Of a DNA stretch of 64,000 bases, positions 34,264-46,584 are shown in pieces. Source of the stretch: Diphasiastrum complanatum (lineage: Eukaryota; Streptophyta; Lycopodiopsida; Lycopodiales; Lycopodiaceae); the NCBI GenBank assembly GCA_029204225.1, contig CM055092.1:43011863-43075862 (forward strand), in the 5' to 3' direction. Position 1 is the first letter of the stretch; each line of letters opens with the position of its first letter. The position numbers were made by a program, and so were the translations under genes. The notes under the pieces were generated by a model. The model saw nothing but the letters and a program-made list of their open reading frames with translations. It did not search any database and was not told where the DNA came from.

Positions 34264-34357
34264 TCTGCCCCATTGTGGTGTGGTGGTAAAGGGTTCTTGA
34301 TGTGAGATTGATCACCCAGGTTCAAACCCCGCGCACACATGGGCAGTGTCCAAAAAA
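34264..34357 (+). mobile_element. tRNA-derived SINE with perfect target duplication
   Basis: A 94-bp insert with an internal RNA polymerase III promoter: an A-box-like TGGTGTGGTGGT (34276-34287) and a canonical B box GGTTCAAACCC (34319-34329). It ends in a short A run (CAAAAAA). It is bounded by an identical 16-bp direct repeat CATAATTCCTAAATTA (34248-34263 and 34358-34373), the target-site duplication left by LINE-type retroposition. The insert is little more than a tRNA-like head with a short tail. The perfect duplication suggests a fairly recent insertion. Confidence 0.85.
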
Positions 34358-34373
34358 CATAATTCCTAAATTA

Positions 34374-37061
34374 CAGGACCAAATTCTTTGGATGAGATGG
34401 TTGATCTACCTAGCCACCAACTTGGCAAAAACTCTAGGGTCAGGTAAGATTGACAAATTAGGGCAAAAATAGTCAATCATCTTCCTTATTACATGTTGGA
34501 TTTTCACCTTACTCGAGGTGGGGAAGAGCTTTTGTACATACAATCTATCTCTCCATAGTAATGTCTTAGAATTTTTGAGATCAATTTGGCAATCTTGAAC
34601 TTCTTCACTATTTGTCTTGTGTTTTTGTGTTTGCATTACAATCAAAACTTGATTACTATATTTCTCTGGTAATAGGCCATACTGGAGGCTGTATCACACA
34701 TCTGTGGGGTCTGATTTCCATATTTGATCATTCTATTTGATTGCTCTTGGTTGTGAGATCCTAGTTTGCTAATCTAGATCAAGATTTGGTGACTAGTTTT
34801 GCATTTGATAGGTGTATCAATCAATCAATCACTCTTGGAGCTTTAAGTAGGCTCATTTATGGTCCTTTGTACTGTACTTTCAACATAGCTAGGCATATCA
34901 ATATCACTAAAAACATTTTGGATTAATTAAGTAAGATATATTTTTTTACATATGTACAATGGCTATGCCAAGAAGAGCACAAGCTCCGATTGTGCGCTTG
35001 TGTAATAATTGGGATTCGAGTTTATACCTATCTGGCCACATTCCCTCTTATGCAACATTGAAGGTAACACTTCTTTCTGCAAACAATCAAAGTCTTAGAC
35101 TGGTAAATCAAAGGTGTCTATAACCTCAAATTTTATCAAAAAATTTGCATTGGATTTTTCAAAGTGTTGCTATGCAAATAGTAGTGTTGTAATGTGGCAC
35201 TAAATTAATCCATGTTGTGAGACTCATCCCAATATATTCCATCCCTCAACAATAGTGTAAACTAAAAGAGTAAGACTTAGGATTAATGGTTGGAACAATG
35301 TAGATGTGTGATTAGTTGCAATTAGATGCATGATGTTGAGTGCATGGTGAAAAGTTTTCTAAATCTAGATTGAGGAGATATTGATTGTCAACTTGTAATC
35401 GCAACAATTAATTTAATCCATCTCTCTCTCTAGCCATTCTTTTTGTCTAGATGCTTTTTATCTTGGCCTTTTCTTTTTCTCCATATCTACACAGACAATT
35501 TTTTTCAAATATATTTTCCAAATAGTAACTATCCATATATAAATATAAAGTCTCATCTCATCATATCATTAATCTCAAAGTTGATACCTTGTATGTTTCA
35601 TATTTTGTCAATGTCATGTGTTCAATAGGATTGAATATTCTTGTTGATATATTACAGATCAAATATCTTTATTGCAATCAATTAGCGAATATGTCATTTG
35701 ATGAAGAAATGTCCCAAAATAGGTATTAATGTTATACTATACATGAAATAATATGTACTTACGATATGGACTTGTAACATTGTGTGTTGGGCATGAAAAT
35801 TTTTTTTTTGTAAATGCTCAAAGCACAACGTCTCCACGAGATAGCGAGAAATAACAAAAGAAGGAAAGCTTATCAAAGAAATCAAATCATAAAAAAGAGC
35901 ACAAACCATTGATCGAGTACTTAGTAGAACATCATCATCATAAATGGACACTCAACCTCGACATAAATGGACGGTACTATATATTTGTAGTTGTTGAAAA
36001 TTTGAGAGCATATTAACTTTCATGAAAATCATTTTTTGTAACATTAAGCTAACCTTTTCTATATTTGTAGCATGTTTAAAAAAAGAGTACGACAAAAAGA
36101 TGTATTGTGAGTGTAAGCAATGCAAAGGATTCAAAATTTGAACAAGACGAATTGTGGCACAACATTTGTGGAAGTTTGGAAAGCACGCTGAGGAGCTTGA
36201 CGTGGTTTTGGAGGTATATTTTATGCTTAGTACTGGCCCTTACCATACACAATTTTGTTGAAAAAATATTGGTCCTTATCATACACATGCTTTTTGAAAA
36301 AAAGACTAATGTATGTATACTTTTTCTCTCTTGTGGAATAGTACATTGGTGTCAACCTCTTACACAATTGATAATCTTATCAACAAGACAATAAATATCG
36401 ATTTTGGATCATCTTTGGCATTAGACGAAGATCTAGTTGATGATCTTATTGATGATGTCACTAGTCACTACACTCCAAGTAATGTGGAGGTTTTGCATAT
36501 TTTTATATCTCATACATTGATCGTGCTTGCATGGATTCTGATCATCCCATAATGTCACCACACATAGACTGTGTCCATTCCACAACACCTCGTGAAGATC
36601 CTATCAAAAACTCTATCCATCTCATGACATCACCAGATACAAATATTGTGCATCCATCACAGTCAATGTAGATCATACACATCCTCTGTCTTATCTACTC
36701 CATTATAAAAAAAGAACATGACTTGGACGCATTTTGACAAGATTTGAAAATGAACAAACTTTTTTACGTAATATCGACTTGTCCAAAAATGTTTTAAATT
36801 CGTTGACCTAGTCTCCGCTTCCTCCTCATCTACATAGCCATTTGAAAGAAGAAAAAATTCATGTTGGCCTGATAGGGTACCACTACCATCATGTGGAACG
36901 TCATTTTCATATTGGGGTCATATGTACATAATTAAGCCTTGTGAGTGCTTTCCTAATTCGGGCAGGATTTTTAACAAAATAAGATTCTATGTATATATTA
37001 TTTGATAGTGCATCAATGTACAAGTTAATAAGCAAATTAACTAATCATCTAATGGCTCAAT
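34374..37061. other. No recognisable feature
   Basis: AT-rich intergenic DNA with only short ORFs lacking known motifs on either strand. Confidence 0.45.
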
Positions 37062-37087
37062 AAATCAATGCGAAACAAAGCGCTATA

Positions 37088-37089
<2 letters not shown>

Positions 37090-37142
<53 letters not shown>
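37090..37142 (+). repeat. (CT)n microsatellite, 53 bp
   Basis: An uninterrupted CT dinucleotide tract within LTR D. Confidence 0.95.
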
Positions 37143-37144
<2 letters not shown>

Positions 37145-37435
37145 GAATGCTATTTCGCCATACTATTTCCAATACTACTGTCAAACAATACCACAAGTAC
37201 AACTCCTACAGAGTTATGGAATTTTTTTGGGTTAATTTTGACTAAAAAAGCACCAGCTTCTATGTCGATACATATTTAAATACCTTAATGTTAAGTATTC
37301 AAATAAGGTTTTTGAAAAAATGGGGGTCTTGGAAAATGCAATAATGTGCACCTCAAGTTTTTTTTATGTACGATGAGGATTTATCCTAAAATGTTTGGTC
37401 TTGACTTCTCAAGAGGGATTAAATGAAATCTATGT

Positions 37436-37603
<168 letters not shown>

Positions 37604-38009
37604 CAAAGAATTGTCTTAGAGAGATCACACGTCTGCAAGCATTCGGACATGTACACTCTTTTGATCTAATTGAATTCATTTTAGTACATATTTTGTATTG
37701 TCGTGTCATGTCGCTTGCATAATTGTTTGTTTCATCTGAGTCAAGGTTTGAAATAAACAGTTTGTAGATTGAATCATTTTTTATGATTGATAGTGAATGT
37801 CGATTGTAATGCTCTTTATCTAATCTATTTTACATGTTTTCGCTACTAAATGAATTTGTGTGTGTCTGCAAAATCAACTGTTTTTATCCTCGCGACTTTG
37901 AAGTTTGGATCAAATAGAGCCATCATCAAATTATTGAAGATAAGTTGAATCTGATAGATGTAGTTCATGCATCGAGGACTTCACCATCCATCCATTCAAA
38001 TTATCAATA

Positions 38010-38020
38010 TGTATCAGAGC
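38010..38020 (+). other. Primer binding site of element D
   Basis: TGTATCAGAGC follows the LTR end and matches the tRNA-Met complement with one change. Confidence 0.65.
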
Positions 38021-38144
38021 GATTATCTAGTATCCAAGCATACAATATCAAAACGTTTCTTGTTCCAATATAGAGTAAGCATTTACTAAATTGTTTCGAA
38101 GTCTTACAATCTACTATCTACATATACATATCTCAAATTTCCCT

Positions 38145-40380
38145 ATGGATTCTCAATCGAAGTATGGTCTAATCATAGACAAGATCAATGTATCGAATTA
38201 CCATCTATGAAAATTCAAGATGCAAAATGTGCTACTGGCCAAGGAACTTTGGGAGATAGTCGCAGGTGTTGAACTACTTTCCAATGTCGATGAGCAAGCC
38301 ATTTTAAAGTGGAAGCTCAAAGATGGTAAGACTTTTGTCTTAATTACCCTTAATATATCAGACACACAGATTGATCACATCAAACAAGCCCAATCTCCTA
38401 AGAAAACTTTGGACATTCTTAGCACATTCTATGAAGTGAGAGACATCACTTTAAAACTGCATTTGAGAAAGAAATGTTTTTTACTCAGAATGTCAGAAGG
38501 TGATTTTATTCAGAATCACATCAATGAATTCAAGACTCTGCTTGAGTAGATGGTAGCAATAGCTTTAGTCATCAAAGATTCGGATTGTCTAGCCTACCAT
38601 CCTCATATGAAAATTGGGTGATCGTAATTTCGACCTAGTCAGAACTTTCATTGTATAGATTCATAACTATGTTGTTATAGGAGGCGATTTGAAGGAATGA
38701 GACATCCTCATCCTCCATCGAAGAACCATAAGCTCTTTACTCCAAGAGGGGCTCGAAGAAACAATCAAAGAAGAAGAAGTTGACTCAAATTAGAAGCAGT
38801 CACAGAGCCAAGCTCGAATTAGAATCAACAACCTCCTTAGAACAAGAAGAATATGTTTTATAAATACTACAAGAGAACGAATCGTGAGATCTAGGATTGT
38901 AGAATCCTCAAGTTCAACAACAACTACAACAACAAGCAGATGGACTCACAAGCCAATGTACTAACCGAAACAAAACAGAACCTCGAAGGTGATGAGCAGA
39001 ATGAATTCATGGTGAACTATCACCATGTCGAACAATATGAGAAATGGTTCTCGCGACACAGCATATGACAAACCATCAAGAACGGTTCCACAACTATCCA
39101 GCTTACAATACGAAGAAATTCATTTACCTTGGACACAACAACTCGCACATGATCGAAGGTGAATGTACTATCAAGCTGAATTCTCAGAATGGCCAATCTA
39201 AACTCATTCCAAAAGTATTGTATGTTTCAAATCTAGCAACCAATCTATTGTTAATTAGTAGAATCATTGATTTAGGACATAAGGTAGAGTTTGGTTCAGA
39301 TTCTTGTAAAATTATTGATAAAGAGAAGAGAGTCCTTGCACTTGGAAAAAAACAAGGATATATGTATCGACTTACTCATTGTTATTTTGTGACCGATCAT
39401 GCTTTAAGCAGCTCAGTTTTGATCAATAAAGGATTAATTTGACATGATAGACTTGGGCACTTGAATCACGTATCTTTTACTGATTTGAACAAACATTCTT
39501 TAGTTCTTGATTTTGATTATCGAACTATCAACCCTCCAGTCTGCTAGAGTTGTATCATAGGAAAGCAGACTAGAAGGCCTTTCAAGTCGAATCAAAAACA
39601 TGTATCTAGAAAATCTGCTAGACATGATTCATTTTGATATATTGTTGTTTATTTATGAAGCACAAATCTGAAGCCTTCCGTTTTTCAAGATTTATAAAGA
39701 GCATGTTGAACTATAGACAAGAAGAAAGATCAAAGCTCTTAGAACCAACAATGGCAGTGAATACATATCCAATGCATTCAAGGAGTCTTGTTCGACAAAT
39801 GGTATTGAACAATAATTCACTGCTTCATATTCTCCTCAGTCCCAGAAAGAACAGAACCTTAGTCGAATATGCCAGATGTATGATCACTCATGCATCATTG
39901 CCTACATCCTTTTGGCAACATGTGTTTTGATATCAATTTATTTGTAGAATCAATGTATAACTAAAAGTTTATCGAATATCAAAACTTCTTATGAAGTTTG
40001 GAATGGATCCAAACCTTCATTAAAACATTTAAGTTTTTGGATGCATAGCCTATGCTCGTGTCCCTAAAGACACCAAACATAAACTAAATGAGCGTTTTAT
40101 TAAAACAATATTTGTCGGTTATTCTTCTTCAAATGACATTTACAGATTGTATAATCTTGTTACTTGTAAAGTTTTCACAAGTAGGGATGTTACATTTTTT
40201 GAAGATCAATTTATCGACTTGAAGGGCAAGAACCAGATTCTACATGTCATTCCTATCACAAATACTGATGAATATCGCAATGCAATTTTGATTCCTTCAA
40301 GCAGCCAATCTATACAAATAGATTTAGAAGAAGAACAAAAAGCTACTTCTGGGAAACTAAGTCATATATCAGTCAAATAG
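38145..40380 (+). pseudogene. Copia gag and integrase remnant of element D
   Basis: Gag opens MDSQSKYGLIIDKINVSNYH at 38145, with a long readable part to 38549 (LWEIVAGVELL, then LKLHLRKKCFLLRM). The zinc-knuckle region is corrupt. Protease-to-integrase sequence follows at 39070-39440 (KVLYVSNLATNLLLISRI), the integrase zinc motif at about 39445-39600, a corrupt core (MIYCCLF, RTLVEYARCM), and the integrase tail VFTSRDVTFFEDQFIDLKG near 40170-40225. Reverse transcriptase is missing; at 40380 the sequence changes to the minus-strand element E. Stops and frameshifts are frequent. Confidence 0.85.
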
Positions 40381-41005
40381 CTATTCGACAACGATAGTTC
40401 GAATGAATATTTGATATTGATAGTTCGATAGTTGATAGCAGAAACAATAGTTAATGTAATAACAAAACTATTTCGATACTATCATAAACATAGCCTTACT
40501 ATCATTCACAAGTGCAAAAAATGAATGACAAAGAAAGATCTCTTCATTGCCAATTATCAGAACTCATATCATAATAGCATGAATAACATTGTAATTGTCG
40601 AATTGTCGAATGTACTATGTATTGCTGAATGATGAAAAATATATCGAAGAAGAAGAATGAATACTTCTAATGAACAACTACTGAACTTGTTGATAATTGA
40701 AATGAATCGATCTAATGATCTATCTACAGTTTTTGTGCTCACAGCTCTAACGGAATGCACTGTCATCCATCAGGCAGGTGCCACATGGAGCTACAGGATT
40801 GGACCCGAAATATGTAGTGGATAAGACTCACTATCCAATTTCTTCAATCGTTATTTGGTAGCCATCGACAATTGATTCGACTATGTGTCGACAATGCCTA
40901 TATTTCTGCAGACGATCTCGAAACCTTTGACACTATTTCAACAATGCTAGTAAAACTATAGGGTAGTTCCACATTACAAAATGATTTCAAGAATGAAATC
41001 TAACA
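40381..41005 (-). repeat. 3' LTR of copia element E (far end uncertain)
   Basis: On the minus strand an LTR start TGTTAGATTT begins at 41005, just after the polypurine-like AAGGAGAAG of element E. Its other end is set at the junction with element D, because no second copy exists in the window. Confidence 0.55.
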
Positions 41006-42657
41006 CTTCTCCTTGATAAGAACTCATAAAAATTGAGGTATTAAGTTGAGCATAGTGCTAAACTTAGAATGATTGTCGAATGATAATGCTTTAGTAAATA
41101 TATCCACTATCATGAACTTTGTTCTACAAAAGATTAGAATGATCTCCCTTTCGAGTACTTTGCCTATGACAAAATGATATTTTATCTCAATGTGCTTGCT
41201 TCAAGAATGATACCTAGGAAAAACAAATAAAGCAAATGTACTTTGATTGTCACAAAAGATGGAAGTTGCTTGTAACTAACTAAGATTAACATCCGACAAT
41301 AGACCCCTTAACTAGATAGCTTCTTACATGTATTCAACCTCTATCAAAGATAATACGATCGAATTTTGCTTCTTGTTGTTCCAAGAGACATGACCTTTGT
41401 TGAATACAAAGACATATCATGAAGTCGACTTTCTCTTAACAACATCTCTGGCCCAATCTGCATCTATAAAACCTTGAAGAAGATTTTATTTGAATCCTCA
41501 TTCAAATTCCCACCATAACAAATGCAATAATTCGGTGTTGAGTGTAGATATCAAAGAACTCTAAGTAGAGCTTTCCAATGAATGAAACCTAGATTCGACA
41601 TGTATTGGCTTAGTGTAAATACTGAATAAGCAATGTTAGGTCTAGTACATATCATGGCATACATGAGAGGACCAATAATAGAATGAGGACACTAGTCTTC
41701 GAAAAAATGGGGACACTGGTACTTTGAATATCTCAAATCTGGATCCATTGGAATTTTGGCTGGTATATAGCCAGCCATTTGATATTTGAATAACAGGTTA
41801 CAAATGTATCTTTGCTGATCGATATCAATCAATCTATGATCACAAAATCTGAAAATCTGTATACCCAGTCAAAAATGGGCCTCCCATAAATCTGTAACAT
41901 CGAAATCATGCACGAGATGACCATTTTAGCCCATAGAGAGTTTTTCGAAGTTTGCATACCCGATGAGTGTTTCCTTCCAACTCATAGCCTTCGGGTTGAG
42001 ACATATAAATGTCCTCTTCAATAATTCCATGTAAAAATGTTGTTTGTACATCCATCTGCTGAATATCTAGATCTTCCACTACTACAAATGAAAGTAAAAG
42101 TCTAATCGATGACGAATGTTGACCATGGGACTGAAAGTTTCCAAATAATCAACACTTGGGATTTGAGGGAAGCCTCTGGCGACTAAAATTGCCTTCCATC
42201 GATCAACTGAACCATCGACTTTCTAGTTGATCTGATAAACCCATTTGCAAAAAATGATATTCTTACCAACTAGCAGGTTTGTAACAGTCCATGTTTGGTT
42301 TTTTATAAGAGATTGATATTGCTTGTCCATTTTTTATTTCCATTGATATGCATCTGGACTAGAAATTGCTTTAGAATAATTGATTGGCTCCTCGACAAAG
42401 TAACAAGTGGTTATGGCATTGTCAATAAACTTGTCAGGAGGAAATTTATTGCGATTCGATCTTCAAAGAATTGGCTTTTCTGGCTAGTGTTGTTGCTGTT
42501 GTGGATGTGTTGAGTTGTCTTCTGAATCTTTGATTAGAGTATAGTCGACACTCAAACTTGATGCAAGATTAGGAATTGATTTGACATCGGTAACATTCTC
42601 CTTTTCCTTGAGATTAACACATGAATCTTCGAGAAAAATAACATCTCTACGATAATC
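41006..42657 (-). pseudogene. Copia RT-RNase H remnant of element E
   Basis: Minus-strand translation gives an integrase tail (DYRRDVIFLEDSCVNLKEKEN, 42656-42590), then reverse transcriptase pieces (NQTWTVTNLLVGKN, CKWVYQIN, LVARGFPQIPSVDY) near 42330-42120. RNase H follows (FIDADWARDVV near 41475, VSWNNKKQNSI near 41390, SKHIEIKYHFVIGKVL near 41190, DIFTKAL near 41090). Stops interrupt every domain. It opposes element D tail to tail and carries its own version of the integrase tail, so it is a separate insertion and not an inverted half of D. Confidence 0.8.
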
Positions 42658-43091
<434 letters not shown>

Positions 43092-44700
43092 CCATAAGGA
43101 CTATTTGGCACTAATGTTCTATGATTTGGAATCAAATGGCTATCTTAAAAATTTGATCTGTGAATCATTTCAAATTGTTTTGGGAGCCCTCGAGAATGTT
43201 TTATTATTCACAATGATCCAATGGAGTATTAGGTATTTAACATGGATATTGTTAGCAATGAAGAGATTTTTGTATTTCATAGAAATCTTACTCGTATCAA
43301 TATTCTAGATTATTATTCAATGCCTCATGGATCCATTTCACAAGAGCTTAAAGTGCCTTCTATTGGAGAACCTTATTCTTATGAATTCTGTAGAACTGAA
43401 CTGCCAATATCTGATTCACATGCATATTCAAAATGTATAGACGTAAATAACGATTGGAAATATTTTCTCAATTAACCAACAATATGTAGGAAACTGATTT
43501 TAAATATGCCATCAATCTAAATCAATTTCTTTGGAGAGGTTTACACTGTTCAGTAGATTCAAATGTGATCCATCTTCTATTGAGTAAAGTAAACAATGAT
43601 TCTCTGATGTGGGAGAACCAAAATAGCGAAATTGCCATTTCCATAATTCAACCTTGGTATACATATACAGTCTTTCAATTTATGTTTCAAGCATATTTGT
43701 GGCCAATTATGGATATCAAATCTTTGAAAGAAAATCTTATTCAAAGTACAAATTGAAAAATCCAAAGTTCAATTGTAATGAGCATTTCCTGAGAACACTT
43801 TCCAATGGCATTGATTTGTGTTGGCCAAACTTGAATGAAAATTTGTCCAAATTTGAAAATTTATACTTCGGCCAACAATATGTTCAAATACATGCATCAA
43901 AATACGATTGAGTGTCATTCCTAGTGTCGGATACTTTGTATGGAGCATTTATATATGAACAATAACTCATGTCTACCATTGCTTCTGAAATAATTGTAAA
44001 TTTCTTCATCAAATTGGTCAAACAACATGGATTGATAACTATGACATAAGAATTGGATGTAATGCAAAAACATGAGTCCAAGGGAATTGGATAAAAGTAT
44101 TCAAGTTGGTATGATGTCGAAAGAGCACACAAAAGAGAATATTGCGGTGATACACTCTGTCCATTCCATGTAGATTGGTTGCCAAAAAGCAATATGGTGC
44201 TTCATCAATATCTTCTTTGGCCATCATTTTTCTTCATGGGAACATGGGTTGTAGACTGAAGCTAGTGAATGGATTCAATTCGACATCTTTGGATCTACAA
44301 TGATGCAACAAGTTTTGGACATGACATCCTCAATCAAGACTACTTAACTGATGCGATCAAGCTTATCTCTATAGTCCATATAGAATATTATCTCTTGTTC
44401 CCAAAAACTGGAGAACCCATTTATTTGGATGATTGGCATACCTTTCAGATGGATATAACAGATTCATTCTTGACCCTGTGATTTAAACAAAAGAATTAAC
44501 ATGGTTCAACATTACATTCCGATCCTTCCAGGTTAGTGATAAGCTTCAAATCCCTAATGATCGAAGAGCATCAACTCTAGGGACAAGCTTATGTCAACTA
44601 ACATATATCCAATGTAATCCATGTATCAGATTTCACTTCTAACATCACAATTGACATCCAAAATTGTGGAAAAACTCAAATGGTTACAAAGATATCAATT
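43092..44700 (+). other. Unrecognised coding-like remnants
   Basis: Several plus-strand stretches keep protein-like composition across frame changes: near 43240-43475 (EEIFVFHRNLTRINILDYYSM, then SIGEPYSYEFCRTELP), 43740-43910 (NPKFNCNEHFLRTLSNGIDL), 44130-44220 (FHVDWLPKSNMVLHQYLLWP) and 44280-44480 (FGHDILNQDYLTDAIKLISI). Stops separate them. I recognise no family; a decayed transposon or captured host gene is possible. Confidence 0.3.
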
Positions 44701-45909
44701 ATGAATTCAACTAAATGAATTCAATCCAGGAAATTAATATCCGGTGCTAAGCGATTATTCCCAGGGATTACCAAAATTCTAACTGCGAAATCCATTTCCC
44801 GAGCACATTACTACCTCCCATTTACATTCCAACACCCTCCTTAAATGGAAATGCATAACATAACATGAAGTAACATCTCGAAAGAGAAAAACGTAAGATA
44901 GGGTTTTTTCAAAACAACAAACGTTCTACTCCTATACTCTCAGGTCTTTGAAGCTCATTTTTTCATATCAAAATAACCATACTTATGCTTTGCTTGCCCA
45001 ACACTAATCTATAAAGGACTTGCTTGGAAGATTCGTTCATGTTCTTGAATATGATTAAATCTTGCAAAGGTTGCCCTTCCTCAAAAAATTATGAGTCCTG
45101 CGTGACTACAATGTTACCCATGGAAAGTAAGATCATCCGATTATTGCATATTGTGAGATTTAATAGTGACCTCACCTATTGTTTATATATTGTGAAATTG
45201 GTTCATAAATAAATGTTTAGAGAAATATTGTGTTGATTAAAGATTCATAAAAGAATTTGAAAAGAGAGATTATGACCAAAAAAAAATGCAAAAGTGAGAC
45301 TATAAAAAAAATTCAATCATAAAAAGGCATCTTTCTGGACATCTTTTCCCCCTGTGAAAGATCCACTCAATTGAATGGTCGTTTAATTATGGCTCGGCCT
45401 AACAGTCTCACCATAATTTTACGATTGTTTCATTAGGTGCAATGGTTATTAAAAAGAGCATTTCACAATACACGTTACTATGTATCAATGTTGGGTGACT
45501 ATCAAAATTTTCAATAATAATCAGATCTAGGTATTGCAAATTTTAAATATTTTTTCATACCAAGTTGGGTATAAACATGAACATGGTATATGAGTCTAGG
45601 ATTGGGCTTGTATTGCATTGGTGATACTAGCTGTTGGTGCCCACTGGGATATCTTTATAAAATCTTACATATAAAAAATATCTATACAAGCAAAACTTAA
45701 TCCCATATTGATACTCGGGCAAAAGCTCATAAATTCCTATGTGCTTTGGCATTGACATGAGAAGCACCAACGGATCCAAGTAGAGCCAAACAAATCCAAG
45801 CACATCCAACATTACATCTAGGTCAAAATCAATCAGGTATCGACCCAATTATTGATTTAGTTTATACTTGGGGGGTTTGATTCTTTGCTATGCATTTGGT
45901 TTCTATATA
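44701..45909. other. No recognisable feature
   Basis: AT-rich upstream flank of the SFT2 region. No ORFs with motifs or repeats were seen. Confidence 0.45.
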
Positions 45910-46016
45910 CGTAATGGATTTTTGGTGACTACTCTGCCCAATTCTGAACAGATTAAAAAGCAGAATAGTCACCTGTTTTTTTTTTTAAAAGTAATTAGTG
46001 CAGATTCTGCCTGCAT

Positions 46017-46030
46017 CTGCCACGTGGCAG
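46017..46030. promoter_or_regulatory. Palindromic G-box, copy 1
   Basis: CTGCCACGTGGCAG is a perfect 14-bp palindrome with a CACGTG core, the class of site bound by plant bZIP and bHLH (PIF-type) factors. It is about 555 bp upstream of the SFT2 start codon. Binding is inferred only. Confidence 0.55.
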
Positions 46031-46075
46031 CATCGGATTGGTCTCAAATTTTTTTAGTGCTGATTCTGCTTGCAC

Positions 46076-46089
46076 CTGCCACGTGGCAG
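46076..46089. promoter_or_regulatory. Palindromic G-box, copy 2
   Basis: A second identical CTGCCACGTGGCAG, 59 bp from the first and about 495 bp upstream of the SFT2 start codon. Confidence 0.55.
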
Positions 46090-46132
46090 CTAAGGATTGG
46101 TTTAAAAAGGGTCCAAAAATCCATTACGCAAT

Positions 46133-46282
46133 GGAAGGGGCCGGGCCGAGGCCATTCTGCCCGGTTCAGATTTCCAAACGGTTCGGATTTCCAAATTTTT
46201 TTAGGCTCGGCCCCTCCAGGCCTCGCCTAAAAAAATTCTGAAAATCCTTATCGGGCAAAATGGCCTCTGCCCGGCTCCTTCC
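46133..46282. repeat. Foldback repeat upstream of SFT2
   Basis: The 32-bp arms 46133-46164 and 46251-46282 are inverted with about four mismatches (GGAAGGGGCCGGG... against its complement). Inside, AATTTTTTTAGGC (46194-46206) is perfectly inverted at 46225-46237. The whole 150 bp can fold into one long hairpin. GC content is well above that of its surroundings. Confidence 0.7.
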
Positions 46283-46355
46283 ATAATACTAATCGAGTAT
46301 GGTTTTTTATACTGAGTTGATACCATGCCAGATCTTATATGACTCTACGAGACCC

Positions 46356-46362
46356 TATATAT
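46356..46362 (+). promoter_or_regulatory. Candidate TATA box of SFT2
   Basis: TATATAT in CCCTATATATGGGG lies 223 bp before the start codon. Transcription from about 46390 would give a leader that includes the GA repeat. This is a weak inference from sequence only. Confidence 0.35.
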
Positions 46363-46516
46363 GGGGATGAGTGGAATGTACTAGACTTGGAAGGCAAGCA
46401 CAAAATGAGAAGGAAGGATGGGTTAAAAAGAGAGTGTGTTTTTTTTTTCATAAAAAATACACTAGAAAAATAGAGAAGAAGAAGAAGAAAGAGCATTCAA
46501 ATAATTGAGAGAGACA

Positions 46517-46520
<4 letters not shown>

Positions 46521-46558
<38 letters not shown>
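46521..46558 (+). repeat. (GA)n tract in the presumed 5' leader of SFT2
   Basis: 38 bp of GA dinucleotides, 27 bp before the start codon. GA/CT tracts are common in plant 5' leaders. Confidence 0.85.
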
Positions 46559-46561
<3 letters not shown>

Positions 46562-46584
46562 GGGGGAGCGCGCGAGACAGAGTG

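Larger units (their letters stand above)
45997..46110 (+). repeat. 59-bp tandem duplication
   Basis: Two diverged copies begin AGTGCAGATTCTGCC at 45997 and AGTGCTGATTCTGCT at 46056. Each contains the same 14-bp palindrome with a G-box core. Confidence 0.85.
45910..46128. mobile_element. MITE-like element with 16-bp terminal inverted repeats
   Basis: CGTAATGGATTTTTGG at 45910-45925 is perfectly inverted at 46113-46128, enclosing 187 bp without coding capacity. The interior holds a second small inverted repeat (GGTGACTACTCTGC at 45924-45937 against GCAGAATAGTCACC at 45960-45973, one mismatch) and a 59-bp tandem duplication. No clear target duplication was seen, so the superfamily is unknown. 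Confidence 0.5.

Noticed and set aside
40380-42657. Simple inversion of the 3' half of element D
   Set aside because: The minus-strand segment carries its own, different copy of the integrase-tail motif already present in D, so it must come from another element.
45868-46241. ORFs of 120 and 67 codons upstream of SFT2
   Set aside because: They run across the tandem duplication and foldback repeats, and their composition is explained by these repeats.
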